Positions 7,562-16,298 of a DNA stretch of 44,408 nucleotides are shown here, piece by piece. Under the pieces are notes generated by a model, which was given only the letters and a program-made list of their open reading frames with translations, did no database searches and was not told where the DNA came from. This DNA comes from Streptomyces panaciradicis (lineage in GTDB: Bacteria; Actinomycetota; Actinomycetes; Streptomycetales; Streptomycetaceae). The position numbers were made by a program, and so were the translations under genes. The stretch's first letter is position 1; every line of letters starts with the position of its first letter. Location of the stretch: the NCBI RefSeq assembly GCF_023516615.1, contig NZ_JAMGBF010000141.1:1-44408 (forward strand), read 5' to 3'.

Positions 7562-9280
7562 ATGCGTCATCCGTCCGACATAGCGCGCCGTGCGGCCGCG
7601 GCATCCGTAGGCCTGGTCCTGGCAGCGGGCGCCGCCGCCTGCGGACCGAAGGACAACGATGCCAAGGGCTCCGCCGGCGACTCCGCGCCGCACAAGGGCG
7701 GCACCCTCACGGTCCTGAACTCCGAGCCCCAGACGGACTTCGACCCCGCGCGGCTGTACACCTCCGGCGGCGGAAACGTCCCCTCCCTGGTCTTCCGCAC
7801 CCTGACCACCCGCAACCGCGAGAACGGCGCGGCCGGCGCCAAGGTCGTCCCCGACCTCGCCACCGACACCGGACGCCCCAGCGAGAACGCCACCGTGTGG
7901 ACGTACACGCTGAAGAAGGGCCTGAAGTACGAGGACGGCACGGCGATCACGTCCGCCGACATCAAGTACGGCATCGAGCGCTCCTTCGCGCCCGAACTGT
8001 CCGGCGGCGCGCCCTACCTGCGGGACTGGCTGGTCGGCGCCGCGGACTACCAGGGGCCTTACAAGGACAAGAAGGGCCTGTCGGCGATCGAGACGCCGGA
8101 CAGCCGGACCATCGTCTTCCACCTGAACAAGCCCGAGGGCGAGTTCCCGTACCTGGCCACCCAGACGCAGTTCACGCCCGTACCGAAGGCCAAGGACACG
8201 GGCACGAAGTACGCGCAGCACCCGGTCTCGTCCGGCCCGTACAAGGTCGTCAGCAACGACAACGACGGCGAGCACCTGGTGCTCGTACGCAACACGTACT
8301 GGTCCGCGGCGACCGACGCCGAGCGCAAGGCCTACCCGGACAAGGTCGACGTACGGTCCGGACTGGACTCGTCCGTGATCAACCAGCGGCTCTCCGCGTC
8401 CCAGGGGGCCGACGCGACCGCCGTCACCACCGACACCAACCTCGGTCCGGCCGAACTCGCCAAGGTGACCGGCGACAAGGAACTCGCCGCCCGCGTGGGC
8501 ACCGGACACTTCGGCTACACGAACTACATAGCCTTCAACCCGAAGGTCAAGCCGTTCGACAACGCCAAGGTGCGCCAGGCGATCTCGTACGCCGTCGACC
8601 GCTCGTCGGTGATCAACGCGGCCGGTGGCAGTGCCCTCGCCGAGGCCGCGACCACCTTCCTGCCGAACCAGAAGTCGTTCGGCTACACGCCCTACGACCT
8701 GTTCCCGGCGGGCCGGACCGGCAACGCGGCCAAGGCCAAGGAACTGCTGGCGGAGGCGGGTTACAAGAACGGTCTCACCGTGACCCTCACCCACTCCAAC
8801 AGCAAGGGCTTCGAGACCAGCCCGGAGATCGCGACCGCCCTCCAGGACGCGCTCAAGAAGGCCGGCATCACCGTCAAGCTGCAGGGCCTGGAGGACAACG
8901 ACTACCGGGACAAGATCCACAGTGTGAAGACCGAGCCCGGGTTCTTCCTCGCCCACTGGGGTGCCGACTGGCCCTCCGGCGGTCCCTTCCTCGCCCCGAT
9001 CTTCGACGGGCGGCAGATCGTCAAGGATGGAGCGAACTTCAACAACGGCCTGCTCGATGACAAGTCGGTCAACGCCGAGATTGACGCGATCAACAAGTTG
9101 ACCGATCTTGACGCCGCCGCCAAGAGGTGGGGTGCACTGGACGAGAAGATCGGTGCGCGGGCGCTGACCGTCCCGCTGTTCCACCCCGTCTACAAGCGGC
9201 TGGTCGGCAAGGACATCCGGAACGTCGTGATCAGCGACTGGACCGGTGTGCTGGACATCTCGCAGGTCGCGGTGAAGTAG
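7562..9280 (+). CDS. ABC transporter substrate-binding lipoprotein, peptide/nickel family (SBP_bac_5)
   Basis: 572 residues with a basic N-terminus, a hydrophobic signal and a lipobox-like LAAGAAAC, so it is probably a lipoprotein facing the outside. The mature part begins KGGTLTVLNSEPQTDFDPA. It has the SBP family 5 signature region (TSADIKYGIERSFAPEL) and the later FDNAKVRQAISYAVDRSSVI and LLAEAGYKNGLT blocks. It captures an oligopeptide or similar solute for the two permeases that follow (4-base gap). The ATG at 7562 is preferred; GAGAGG lies 11 bases upstream, and the ORF start at 7499 has no site. The cysteine-rich leader peptide suggests a sulfur-containing ligand (Cys-peptide, glutathione-like); this is inference. 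Confidence 0.92.
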   Translation: MRHPSDIARRAAAASVGLVLAAGAAACGPKDNDAKGSAGDSAPHKGGTLTVLNSEPQTDFDPARLYTSGGGNVPSLVFRTLTTRNRENGAAGAKVVPDLATDTGRPSENATVWTYTLKKGLKYEDGTAITSADIKYGIERSFAPELSGGAPYLRDWLVGAADYQGPYKDKKGLSAIETPDSRTIVFHLNKPEGEFPYLATQTQFTPVPKAKDTGTKYAQHPVSSGPYKVVSNDNDGEHLVLVRNTYWSAATDAERKAYPDKVDVRSGLDSSVINQRLSASQGADATAVTTDTNLGPAELAKVTGDKELAARVGTGHFGYTNYIAFNPKVKPFDNAKVRQAISYAVDRSSVINAAGGSALAEAATTFLPNQKSFGYTPYDLFPAGRTGNAAKAKELLAEAGYKNGLTVTLTHSNSKGFETSPEIATALQDALKKAGITVKLQGLEDNDYRDKIHSVKTEPGFFLAHWGADWPSGGPFLAPIFDGRQIVKDGANFNNGLLDDKSVNAEIDAINKLTDLDAAAKRWGALDEKIGARALTVPLFHPVYKRLVGKDIRNVVISDWTGVLDISQVAVK

Positions 9281-9284
9281 CGCG

Positions 9285-10271
9285 ATGAGCGAGGCACTTG
9301 TCGCCGTCGAGGTCCCCGGGGCGTCCGCCTCGGGGACCTCGGGGGCCCGTCAGTTCCGGCGGCGGCTGCGAGCGCAGCGCGCCGCCCTGGTCGCGGCGGC
9401 CGTCGTCGCGCTGCTCGCCCTGATCGCCGTCGCCGCACCGCTGCTCACCGCGATCGAGGGCCAGGACCCGACGACGTACCACCCGTCACTCGTCGACTCC
9501 GCGCGCGGAGGCGTCCCCATCGGCTCGTTCGGCGGCGCGAGCGCGGAGCACTGGCTGGGCGTCGAGCCGCAGACCGGACGTGACCTGTTCGCGCGCCTGG
9601 TGTACGGCGCCCGGGTCTCCCTCGGCGTCGCCCTGGGGGCGACCGCGGTGCAGATCCTCCTCGGTGTCGTCGTGGGGATCACCGCGGCGCTCGGCAACCG
9701 ATGGGTCGATCAACTGTTGAGCCGCATCAGCGACATCATCGTGGCCATGCCGTTGATGATCATGGCACTGGCCCTGCTGGCCGTCGTACCCGGCAGCTTC
9801 CCCAGGCCGGTCCTGGTCGCGCTCATCATCGGGTTCGTCGCCTGGGGCACCATCGCCAAGATCACCCGCGCGGCGACGCTCACCCTCAAGCAACTCGACT
9901 ACGTCGCCGCCGCCCGGCTCAGCGGCTGGTCCACCCTGAGGATCGCCCGCCGCGAACTCCTGCCCGGCCTGGCCGCGCCCGTGATCACGTACGCCGCGCT
10001 CATGGTGCCCGTCAACATCGGCATCGAGGCCTCACTGTCCTTCCTCGGCGTCGGCGTGAAACCCCCCACCCCGTCCTGGGGACAGATGCTCTCGTCGGCC
10101 GACGTCTGGTACCAGGCCGCCCCGCAGTACCTGCTGCTGCCCGCCGGCGCGCTGTTCGTGACCGTCCTCGCCCTCACCGTCCTGGGCGACGGCGTACGCA
10201 CGGCCCTGGACCCGCGCACCGCCTCGCGCCTGCGCGTCGGCACCGGTCACAAGGGGGAGGCGAAGGCATGA
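9285..10271 (+). CDS. ABC transporter permease, DppC/OppC type
   Basis: 328 residues. The N-terminal RRRLRAQRAAL is followed by the first membrane span, then an extracytoplasmic loop with HWLGVEPQTGRDLFARLVYGARVSL, the DppC hallmark. The remaining spans follow, with the EAA loop RLSGWSTLRIARRELLP that contacts the ATPase. About six spans in total. The gene starts 4 bases after the binding protein and overlaps the next permease by ATGA. It forms the channel with the DppB-type partner. The C-type permease comes before the B-type one, the reverse of the usual A-B-C-D-F order. Confidence 0.93.
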   Translation: MSEALVAVEVPGASASGTSGARQFRRRLRAQRAALVAAAVVALLALIAVAAPLLTAIEGQDPTTYHPSLVDSARGGVPIGSFGGASAEHWLGVEPQTGRDLFARLVYGARVSLGVALGATAVQILLGVVVGITAALGNRWVDQLLSRISDIIVAMPLMIMALALLAVVPGSFPRPVLVALIIGFVAWGTIAKITRAATLTLKQLDYVAAARLSGWSTLRIARRELLPGLAAPVITYAALMVPVNIGIEASLSFLGVGVKPPTPSWGQMLSSADVWYQAAPQYLLLPAGALFVTVLALTVLGDGVRTALDPRTASRLRVGTGHKGEAKA

Positions 10272-11266
10272 CCGGCTTCACCGGATTCGCCCTGCGCCGC
10301 GCCGTGGGCGCGATCGTCACCCTGCTCGCCATCTCGGTGATCGTCTACGTGGTCTTCTACGCCACCCCCGGCGACGTCGCCCAGATCACCTGCGGCCCCC
10401 GCTGCTCGCCCGCACAGGTCCACCAGGTCGCCCAGCAGCTCAAGCTCGACGACCCGCTGTACGTGCGCTACTGGCACTTCCTGCAGGGCGTCGTCGCCGG
10501 CCAGGACTACTCGACCGGCACGTCGGTGGAGCGCTGCTCCGCGCCCTGCCTCGGACTGTCGTACCGCAGCGACCGGCAGGTCATGCAGATCATCCTGGGC
10601 AAGCTCCCCGTCAGCCTCTCGCTGGTGCTCGGCGCGATGGTGCTCTGGCTGCTGCTCGGCGTCGGCACCGGCGTGCTGTCCGCCTGGCGACGCGGGCGGC
10701 TCACCGAGCGGGCCCTGACCGGTGTGACCCTCGCGGGCGTCGCCACACCGTCCTTCGTCATCGGCCTCGTCCTGATGATCGTGGTCTGCGGGCAGCTGGA
10801 ACTGCTCCCCTTCCCGGAGTACGTCCCCCTCTCCGCCGATCCCGAGCAGTGGATGTGGAACCTGCTGCTGCCCTGGCTGACCCTCGCCCTCGGCGAGGCG
10901 GCCTACTTCGCCCGGCTGACCCGGGCGTCGATGCTGGAGACCCTCGCGGAGGACCACATCCGCACCTTCCGGGCCTACGGCGTCGGCGAGCGGTCGATCG
11001 TCGGCCGCCACGCCCTGCGCGGCGCCCTCGCGCCGATCATCGCGCTGAACGCCAACGACGTCGGCGCGATGGTGGGCGGCGCCGTGCTGACCGAGACCCT
11101 CTTCGGCCTGCCCGGCATCGGCCAGGAACTCGTCCACGCCGTCAACGTGGTCGACCTCCCGGTCGTCGTCGGCATGGTCCTGGTCATCGGCTTCTTCGTG
11201 GTCCTCGCCAACGCCGTCGCGGACGTCCTGTACGCGGTGGCCGACCGACGGGTGGTACTGACGTGA
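10268..11266 (+). CDS. ABC transporter permease, DppB/OppB type
   Basis: 332 residues. The first membrane span is followed by FYATPGDVA and a long extracytoplasmic loop with LDDPLYVRYWHFLQG, typical of DppB. The loop also has four cysteines (TCGPRC and ERCSAPC) that could form disulfides. Five further spans and an EAA motif (FRAYGVGERSIVGRHALRGAL) follow, then the conserved LTETLFGLPGIGQEL. Start ATG overlaps the previous stop (ATGA), and its own stop overlaps the ATPase GTG (GTGA), indicating translational coupling across the operon. Confidence 0.93.
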   Translation: MTGFTGFALRRAVGAIVTLLAISVIVYVVFYATPGDVAQITCGPRCSPAQVHQVAQQLKLDDPLYVRYWHFLQGVVAGQDYSTGTSVERCSAPCLGLSYRSDRQVMQIILGKLPVSLSLVLGAMVLWLLLGVGTGVLSAWRRGRLTERALTGVTLAGVATPSFVIGLVLMIVVCGQLELLPFPEYVPLSADPEQWMWNLLLPWLTLALGEAAYFARLTRASMLETLAEDHIRTFRAYGVGERSIVGRHALRGALAPIIALNANDVGAMVGGAVLTETLFGLPGIGQELVHAVNVVDLPVVVGMVLVIGFFVVLANAVADVLYAVADRRVVLT

Positions 11267-12855
11267 GTCTCGTCCGAGTCACCGACCTGACCGTCGAGTT
11301 CGGCGGCCTGACGGCCGTGGACGGTCTCTCCTTCGAGCTGGCGCCGGGCGCCGCGCTCGCCCTGGTCGGCGAGTCCGGCTCCGGCAAGTCCACCGTCGCC
11401 TCGGCCCTCCTGGGCCTGCACCGCGGCACGGGCGCCCGGGTCGGCGGCTCCGTCGAGGTGGCCGGCACCGACGTGCAACGGGCCTCCGAAGACGAACTGC
11501 GGCGGCTGCGCGGAGGCAAGGCCGCGATGGTCTTCCAGGACCCGCTGTCCTCCCTCGACCCGTACTACGCCGTCGGCGACCAGATCGCCGAGGTGTACCG
11601 CGTGCACACGCGCGCGTCACGGCGAGCGGCACGCGCGCGTGCCGTCGAGGTGCTCGACAGGGTCGGCATCCCGGACGCACCTCGCCGGGCGCGCTCGCGC
11701 CCCCACGAGTTCAGCGGCGGCATGCGCCAGCGCGCGCTCATCGCCATGGCGCTCGCCTGCGAGCCGGACCTGCTCATCGCCGACGAGCCGACCACCGCCC
11801 TCGACGTGACCGTCCAGGCGCAGATCCTCGACCTGCTGCACACCCTGCGCGCGGAGACGGGCATGGGCCTGCTGCTCGTCACGCACGACGTCGGCGTGGC
11901 GGCCGAGAGCGTCGGCGAGGTGCTCGTGATGCGGCACGGGCGCGTGGTGGAACACGGCCCGGTCGGCGCGGTCCTCGGCTCGCCCACCCAGGCGTACACA
12001 CGCGAACTGCTCGACGCCGTACCGCGCGTGGACGCGCCCCGCGCCCCCTCACAGCCCTCCGAGGAGATCGTCCTGGAGGCGACCGGGCTCAGGCGCGAAT
12101 TCGGCCGCGGCAAGCGGGCGTTCGCGGCCGTCGACGACGTGTCCCTGCGCGTCCACCGGGGCGAGACCCTCGGCATCGTCGGCGAGAGCGGCAGTGGCAA
12201 GACGACACTCGGCCGGATGCTGGTGGGGCTGCTGGAGCCGACGGCCGGACAGGTCCGATACGACGGCCACGCGCGCGTGGGCGTGAACAGGGCCGTCCAG
12301 ATGGTCTTCCAGGACCCCGTCTCCTCCCTCAACCCGCGCCGCAGCGTGGGCGAGTCGATCGCCGACCCCCTACGCGCCCGGGGCGAACGCGACGAGCAGC
12401 GGATCAGGGGGCGCGTGACGGAACTGCTGGAGCGCGTGGGGCTCGAAGGGGCGCACTACGACCGTTACCCGCACGAGTTCAGCGGCGGTCAGCGCCAGCG
12501 CGTGGGCATCGCGCGGGCGCTCGCGGCCGACCCGCGCGTCATCGTCTGCGACGAGCCGGTCTCGGCCCTCGACGTGACGACCCAGGCCCAGGTCGTCGCC
12601 CTGCTCGCCGAACTCCAGCGCGAACTCGGCCTGGCGCTCGTCTTCGTCGCCCACGACCTCGCCGTCGTGCGCCGGGTCAGCGACCGGGTCGCGGTGATGC
12701 GCCAGGGCCGTATCGTCGAGTCCGGACCCGCCGACGAGGTGTACGACAACCCCCAGGCCCTCTACACCAAGCAGCTCCTGGCCGCCGTACCGGCACTCGA
12801 CCCCGAGGTGGCGGCCCGGCGCAGGACGGCCCGGCGCGAGCCCGCCGCCCTCTGA
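11263..12855 (+). CDS. Fused dipeptide ABC transporter ATP-binding protein (DppD-DppF fusion)
   Basis: 530 residues with two complete nucleotide-binding domains. Domain 1: Walker A GESGSGKS (about 36-43), Q-loop VFQDPLSSLDP, signature FSGGMRQRA, Walker B LLIADEPTTALD and switch THD. Domain 2 (from about 267): Walker A GESGSGKT, VFQDPVSSLNP, FSGGQRQRV, VIVCDEPVSALD and AHD. The C-terminal oligopeptide-transporter extension (YTKQLLAAVPALDP) is present in both halves. It supplies both ATPase sites for the two permeases from a single chain. The GTG start overlaps the permease stop. The final gene of the operon, it is followed by a 15-bp stem hairpin. Confidence 0.95.
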   Translation: MSLVRVTDLTVEFGGLTAVDGLSFELAPGAALALVGESGSGKSTVASALLGLHRGTGARVGGSVEVAGTDVQRASEDELRRLRGGKAAMVFQDPLSSLDPYYAVGDQIAEVYRVHTRASRRAARARAVEVLDRVGIPDAPRRARSRPHEFSGGMRQRALIAMALACEPDLLIADEPTTALDVTVQAQILDLLHTLRAETGMGLLLVTHDVGVAAESVGEVLVMRHGRVVEHGPVGAVLGSPTQAYTRELLDAVPRVDAPRAPSQPSEEIVLEATGLRREFGRGKRAFAAVDDVSLRVHRGETLGIVGESGSGKTTLGRMLVGLLEPTAGQVRYDGHARVGVNRAVQMVFQDPVSSLNPRRSVGESIADPLRARGERDEQRIRGRVTELLERVGLEGAHYDRYPHEFSGGQRQRVGIARALAADPRVIVCDEPVSALDVTTQAQVVALLAELQRELGLALVFVAHDLAVVRRVSDRVAVMRQGRIVESGPADEVYDNPQALYTKQLLAAVPALDPEVAARRRTARREPAAL

Positions 12856-12931
12856 CGGAATGTGACTGCATGATCTCGTAGCGCGATCGAACGCAACTCG
12901 CACGGGAAAGTTACGACCGTTCACCCCTTTT

Positions 12932-12965
12932 GGTGGCGCGATGGACAACCGTCCATCGCGCCACC
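12932..12965. terminator. Perfect 15-bp stem, 4-base loop: terminator of the ABC operon
   Basis: Arms 12932-12946 and 12951-12965 are exact reverse complements around AACC, preceded by a CCCCTTTT run. It lies 77 bases after the stop of the fused ATPase and 81 bases before the glycosyltransferase, so it separates the two modules. It lacks a long T-tract, which is usual in streptomycetes. Confidence 0.75.
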
Positions 12966-12994
12966 GCCTTGTCCGCATACGTTCTTCCCGCTGC

Positions 12995-13018
12995 GAGCCG
13001 CCGGGTCAACGGCGGCTC
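12995..13018 (+). promoter_or_regulatory. 9-bp stem-loop in the leader of the glycosyltransferase gene
   Basis: GAGCCGCCG (12995-13003) pairs exactly with CGGCGGCTC (13010-13018) over GGTCAA. It ends 27 bases before the GTG start and just upstream of the ribosome site. It could be an operator, a transcript-stabilising 5' hairpin or a translational control element. Confidence 0.45.
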
Positions 13019-13045
13019 CCCAAACGGGAGATCGGGGGTGCGCAC

Positions 13046-14737
13046 GTGCGCATCGGATTGCTTACGGAGGGTGGCTATCCGTATGTGAGCGGTGACGCCA
13101 GGCTCTGGTGCGACCGGCTCGTGCGCGGGCTCGGGCAGCACGAGTTCGACGTCTACGCGCTCAGCAGCAGCCGGAGCCAGGAGGACGAGGGCTGGATCCC
13201 GCTGCCCCCGCACGTCGGCCGGGTGCGCACCGCCCCCCTGTGGTCGGCCGAGGACGACGGCGTCGTGTACGGACGGCGCGCACGCCGGCGCTTCGCCGAG
13301 TGCTACGGCGAACTGGCCGCCGCCCTGTGCGCGCCCGGTTCCCCGGAGGCCGCGCCGACCCTTGAGGCGGACCGTTTCGGCAGCGCGCTGTACGGGCTCG
13401 CCGAACTCGCCCGCGACGAGGGGGGCGGCCTCGGGGGCGCACTGCGTTCCGAAAGCGCCGTGCGTGCTCTGGAGCGCGCCTGTCGCGCGCCCGGCGCACA
13501 GCAGACGGCCCGCGAGGCGCGCGTACCCGATCTGCTCGCCGTAACCGCCCATCTCGAACGCACCCTGCGCCCCCTCTCCCTCGACTGGTACCAGGACGAC
13601 GACCTCGGCGCCGTCGACCTGTGCCACGCCACCTCCGGCGGCCCGGCGGCCCTGCCCGGCCTGCTCGCCCGCCACTTCTTCGGCGTCCCCCTGCTGCTGA
13701 CCGAGTACGGCGTGCGGCTGCGCACGCACCACCTCGCCGCCACCGACACCCCGCCCGCCGTACGCTCCCTGCTCGCCGCCTTCCACGGCAGGCTCGCCGC
13801 CGAGATCTACGACCGGGCCACGCTCGTGACGTCCGGCAACGCGCACGCCCGCCGCTGGCAGGAGCGCTGCGGCGCCGACCGCGCCAAGCTCCGCACGGTC
13901 CACCCGGGCATGGACGCCACCCCCTTCGCCGAGGTCGGGGAGTCCCCGGACTGCGCCGACCCCGACACGCTGGTCTGGGTGGGGCGCGTGGAACCGACCA
14001 AGGACCTGGTGTCGCTGCTCCACGCCTTCGCCGAGATCCGCAAGGAGGAGCCCAAGACCCGGCTGCGGATCATCGGCACTCCGGCCGGTCCCGAGGGCGA
14101 GGCCTACCTCGGCCACTGCCGCGCCCTCGCCGCCCAGCTCTTCCCCGACGAGGCCGAGGGCCCGCACACCGTCGGCGACAACCCGGTCTCCTTCACCGAG
14201 ATCGGCGGCCCGGAACTGCCGACCCCGGCCGACGCGTACGCCGCCGGTGGCGTGACGGTTCTCTCCAGCGTCGTCGAGGGCTTCCCCATCAGCCTGGTGG
14301 AGGCGATGCTCTGCGGTCGCGCGACCGTCTCCACCGACGTCGGCGCGGTCGTGGAGGTCATCGGCGGCACCGGACTCGTCGTACCGCCCCGCAATCCGCG
14401 AGCGCTCGCCGAGGCGTGCGTGGCGCTGCTGCGCGACCCCGCGCGCCGCGAGCGCCTGGGCGCGGCGGCACGCGCGCGTGCCCTCGAACTGTTCACCGTG
14501 GAGCAGAACACCACGGCATTTCACGGCATTTACCTGGAGATCGTCTCCCGCACCCCGGTGCGCCGGGTCGTCGTCGACGCCACCGGAGACCCCCTGCCCT
14601 TCGCCGTCCCGGCCGAGGCCCACGTACCGGGCCGCTGGGCCGGCCCGCGCGTAGTGACCCGCGGCACCCCCGGCTGGGCGACGCAGGCACCGACGGGCGC
14701 CACGACCCCGACTCCGGCCACGGAGGCCGCACGATGA
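13046..14737 (+). CDS. GT4 glycosyltransferase with DUF3492 domain (PelF-like)
   Basis: 563 residues. The N-terminus RIGLLTEGGYPYVSGDARLW is the DUF3492 hallmark found in PelF, the cytoplasmic UDP-sugar transferase of Pel exopolysaccharide synthesis. The C-terminal half is a standard GT4 domain with WVGRVEPTKDL, and EGFPISLVE as the E-x7-E catalytic/nucleotide-binding motif (Glu411, Glu419). The DUF3492 part carries an extra insertion (about 100-190) compared with what I recall for PelF. The last ~40 residues are Ala/Pro/Thr-rich. GTG 13046 is chosen because GGGGG lies just upstream and the family starts here; the frame from 12941 begins inside a hairpin. It overlaps the next gene by ATGA. 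The sugar is inferred (GalNAc/GlcNAc-type), not shown. Confidence 0.88.
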   Translation: MRIGLLTEGGYPYVSGDARLWCDRLVRGLGQHEFDVYALSSSRSQEDEGWIPLPPHVGRVRTAPLWSAEDDGVVYGRRARRRFAECYGELAAALCAPGSPEAAPTLEADRFGSALYGLAELARDEGGGLGGALRSESAVRALERACRAPGAQQTAREARVPDLLAVTAHLERTLRPLSLDWYQDDDLGAVDLCHATSGGPAALPGLLARHFFGVPLLLTEYGVRLRTHHLAATDTPPAVRSLLAAFHGRLAAEIYDRATLVTSGNAHARRWQERCGADRAKLRTVHPGMDATPFAEVGESPDCADPDTLVWVGRVEPTKDLVSLLHAFAEIRKEEPKTRLRIIGTPAGPEGEAYLGHCRALAAQLFPDEAEGPHTVGDNPVSFTEIGGPELPTPADAYAAGGVTVLSSVVEGFPISLVEAMLCGRATVSTDVGAVVEVIGGTGLVVPPRNPRALAEACVALLRDPARRERLGAAARARALELFTVEQNTTAFHGIYLEIVSRTPVRRVVVDATGDPLPFAVPAEAHVPGRWAGPRVVTRGTPGWATQAPTGATTPTPATEAAR

Positions 14738-15990
14738 GCGACCTGGGAGAACTGGACCGCCCGGGCAGCCCCGGCGCATGGGACGACCGCTCACAGCAAT
14801 GGCTGCCGAACGAAAAGAAGCCATCCGCCACAAAACCAGCCGCCCCCGTCAACGCCCCAACCCCCACCACTCCCCGCCGCACAGCCGCCGACCCCGTGAA
14901 GGCGCTGATGCACCGTCACCAGGACCTCTGCAACCGGGCGGTGAACCCTCTGGAGATCGCGGCCGGCCTGGAGGCGCACGGCATCACCGACCGCACCGCG
15001 ACACGCTTCCGCCACCGTGACGTCTTCTCCCTGGCCGAGGAGATGTTCGCCCGGGCCACCAGGGACGCCGCACCCTCCGCCCACCACAAAACCACCGACG
15101 CCCCCCGCGTACGCCTCGACTGGGCGGTGCTCACCCTCCTCCCCGGCCTCCTGGCCACGGCGACCGTCACGGCCCTGCGCCTCACCGAGGGCCGGCCGCG
15201 CCCGGCGATCGCCGCCGCGGGCATCCTCACCGTGGCCCTGGCCCTACGCGCAGCACTCTCCCGAGGCCCCCTGGCCACCCCACCTCACCACCACACCTCG
15301 AACACGTCCGGCACCAGCGTCTGGACGGCCTGGCTGCTCGCCTACGCCCTCCTCGGCGACGGCCTCCTGCAGACGGCCCTGACCGGCGGCCCCGACGCCC
15401 TGCCGACCGGCACCACCGCGGACCCCTGGCCCCTCACGCCGGCCCCCCTCCTGGCGCTCGCCTGGTCCTTCGCCCCCGCGGCCTGGACCGCCCACCTCCT
15501 GGCGACCCGCGCCCACCGCAGACTGACCACCAGTCGCGCACTGGACGACTTCTCCACAGCCGTACGCCCCCTGATCCTCACCACACTCACGCTCTACCTG
15601 GCCGCCCTGACGCCCCTCCTGGCCCTGACCGGCGCCATCCTGGGCGAACCCGCGCCCTACGCACGCACGCTCCCCCTGGGCGCCCTCCTGCTCCTCGCCC
15701 GCCTCCTCACGACCCACGGCTTCACCCACGCCCCGGCCACCGTCCTCATGGCGACGGCCGCCACCGAAGCCACGGCCACGGCCGCGGTCTTCGCCGCCCG
15801 CCTCCCCGGCTGCGACGCCCTCGCCATCCCCGTACAAACCCTGGCCGACACCTGGGGACCGGCAAGCGTCCCGATCCTCACCTGCACCACCGCGGCCCTC
15901 GCTCTCCTGTTCCACGCGAGCCGCACCCTCACCAGAGCCTCGGCCCACACCCCACCGGAGGCCCACACCCCACCGGAGCCCCGGTGCTGA
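14734..15990 (+). CDS. Polytopic membrane protein, function unknown
   Basis: 418 residues. The first ~125 are cytoplasmic: a Pro/Lys-rich start, then a conserved-looking helical block (HRHQDLCNRAVNPLEIAAG followed by AHGITDRTATRFRHRD). About eight membrane spans follow (from LDWAVLTLLPGLLATATV to PILTCTTAALALLF), and the protein ends with a HTPPEAHTPPEP repeat. It is translationally coupled to the PelF-like gene by an ATGA overlap, so it is the likely membrane partner of the glycosyltransferase, perhaps an export component analogous to PelG/PelE. I see no clear sequence match to PelG, and the role is inferred from context. Confidence 0.75.
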   Translation: MSDLGELDRPGSPGAWDDRSQQWLPNEKKPSATKPAAPVNAPTPTTPRRTAADPVKALMHRHQDLCNRAVNPLEIAAGLEAHGITDRTATRFRHRDVFSLAEEMFARATRDAAPSAHHKTTDAPRVRLDWAVLTLLPGLLATATVTALRLTEGRPRPAIAAAGILTVALALRAALSRGPLATPPHHHTSNTSGTSVWTAWLLAYALLGDGLLQTALTGGPDALPTGTTADPWPLTPAPLLALAWSFAPAAWTAHLLATRAHRRLTTSRALDDFSTAVRPLILTTLTLYLAALTPLLALTGAILGEPAPYARTLPLGALLLLARLLTTHGFTHAPATVLMATAATEATATAAVFAARLPGCDALAIPVQTLADTWGPASVPILTCTTAALALLFHASRTLTRASAHTPPEAHTPPEPRC

Positions 15991-16247
15991 GCCGCTCCCG
16001 CCCAGGCGGCAGCCGCGCACGGCGAGAAGGGGCCGCGCCGGGGGGTGCCCGCCCGCAGTGTCGGGCGTCAAGACACAGCACCACACGGCCGACAGCACCG
16101 CCCGACCGAGGACGGACACCCCCCGGCGCGGCCCCGACCCACCCACCGATCCGCAGGCGCCCCGCGCACCACCACTGAAGTCGCACAGGCGCCGCAGGCA
16201 TCCCGGCGCACCCGCCCGGAGGCCACCGCCTCGAAGGAGCACCACAG

Positions 16248-16298
16248 ATGACCACCGCCCACCCCACCCATGACGGCGCCCAAGGAGCCGCCCGATGA
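16248..16298 (+). CDS. 16-residue ORF translationally coupled to the epimerase gene
   Basis: ATG at 16248 with GAAGGAG 8 bases upstream, a better ribosome site than most genes here. It encodes a 16-residue peptide (MTTAHPTHDGAQGAAR). Its TGA overlaps the ATG of the following gene in an ATGA. The 257 bases before it hold no supported gene. It may exist to load ribosomes onto the epimerase cistron; the downstream gene also has its own AAGGAG. Small and unproven, but both signals are visible. Confidence 0.45.
   Translation: MTTAHPTHDGAQGAAR

Noticed and set aside
15991..16247. Additional gene between the membrane protein and the epimerase
   Set aside because: Overlapping short ORFs in several frames are Pro/Arg/His-rich, lack ribosome sites and motifs; only the 16-codon ORF at the end has initiation signals.
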